From contig JBGQHM010000332.1 in the NCBI GenBank assembly GCA_041497995.1, positions 1 to 7,418 of the forward strand: 7,418 bases of DNA. Direction: 5' to 3'. Numbering within the stretch: the first letter of the stretch is position 1; every line of letters begins with the position of its first letter. Shown in pieces: positions 5,680 to 7,418 of this stretch. This DNA comes from DATKMS01 sp041497995 (lineage in GTDB: Bacteria; Desulfobacterota; Binatia; HRBIN30). The position numbers and the translations under genes are program-made. The notes under the pieces are model-generated. The model worked only from the letters and a program-made list of their open reading frames with translations. It ran no database searches and was not told the DNA's origin.

Positions 5680-7418
<1,739 letters not shown>

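Overview
The window is high-GC DNA from a Gram-negative bacterium: it encodes an outer-membrane beta-barrel protein with a signal peptide and C-terminal Phe, and exported redox proteins. The protein set (ApbE/FMN-binding pair, long-N-terminus Lon, Bfd/Bfr, coiled-coil porin) would fit a proteobacterial, 'deltaproteobacterial' or Binatota-like lineage, but that placement is only an impression. No phage, transposon, rRNA, tRNA or CRISPR sequence was seen.

Left part (about 50-4028, all + strand). Four genes overlap head to tail: an exported FMN-binding-domain protein, an ApbE-type FAD:protein FMN transferase, a four-helix membrane protein with histidines clustered on one membrane face, and a 64-residue Com-like zinc ribbon. 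The stop/start overlaps (GTGA, ATGA, then 29 bp) indicate one translationally coupled operon. A 137-bp leader follows, with a strong intrinsic terminator, and then a 523-aa coiled-coil-plus-barrel porin. The likely logic is that ApbE attaches FMN covalently to the FMN-binding protein outside the cytoplasm, the membrane protein links that flavin to the membrane electron pool, and the porin provides an outer-membrane route or belongs to the same uptake or electron-transfer function. The substrate is unknown.

Middle part (4131-5593) is an iron-storage locus. A ferritin-like helical protein of no recognised subfamily reads leftward, and bfd (bacterioferritin-associated ferredoxin) and bfr (bacterioferritin) read rightward. 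The 105-bp divergent region carries a good Fur-box match that overlaps a TTGATA-N17-TATAGG promoter. This supports iron-dependent control of bfd-bfr and possibly of the divergent gene.

Right part (5680 to the end) is the first 579 codons of the ATP-dependent protease Lon, containing the LON N-domain, the coiled coil and most of the AAA+ domain. The window ends before the proteolytic domain.

The best candidates for something little described are the flavinylation operon with its four-helix histidine protein and Com-like zinc ribbon, the attenuator-like leader of the porin gene, and the uncharacterised ferritin-like protein opposite bfd-bfr.
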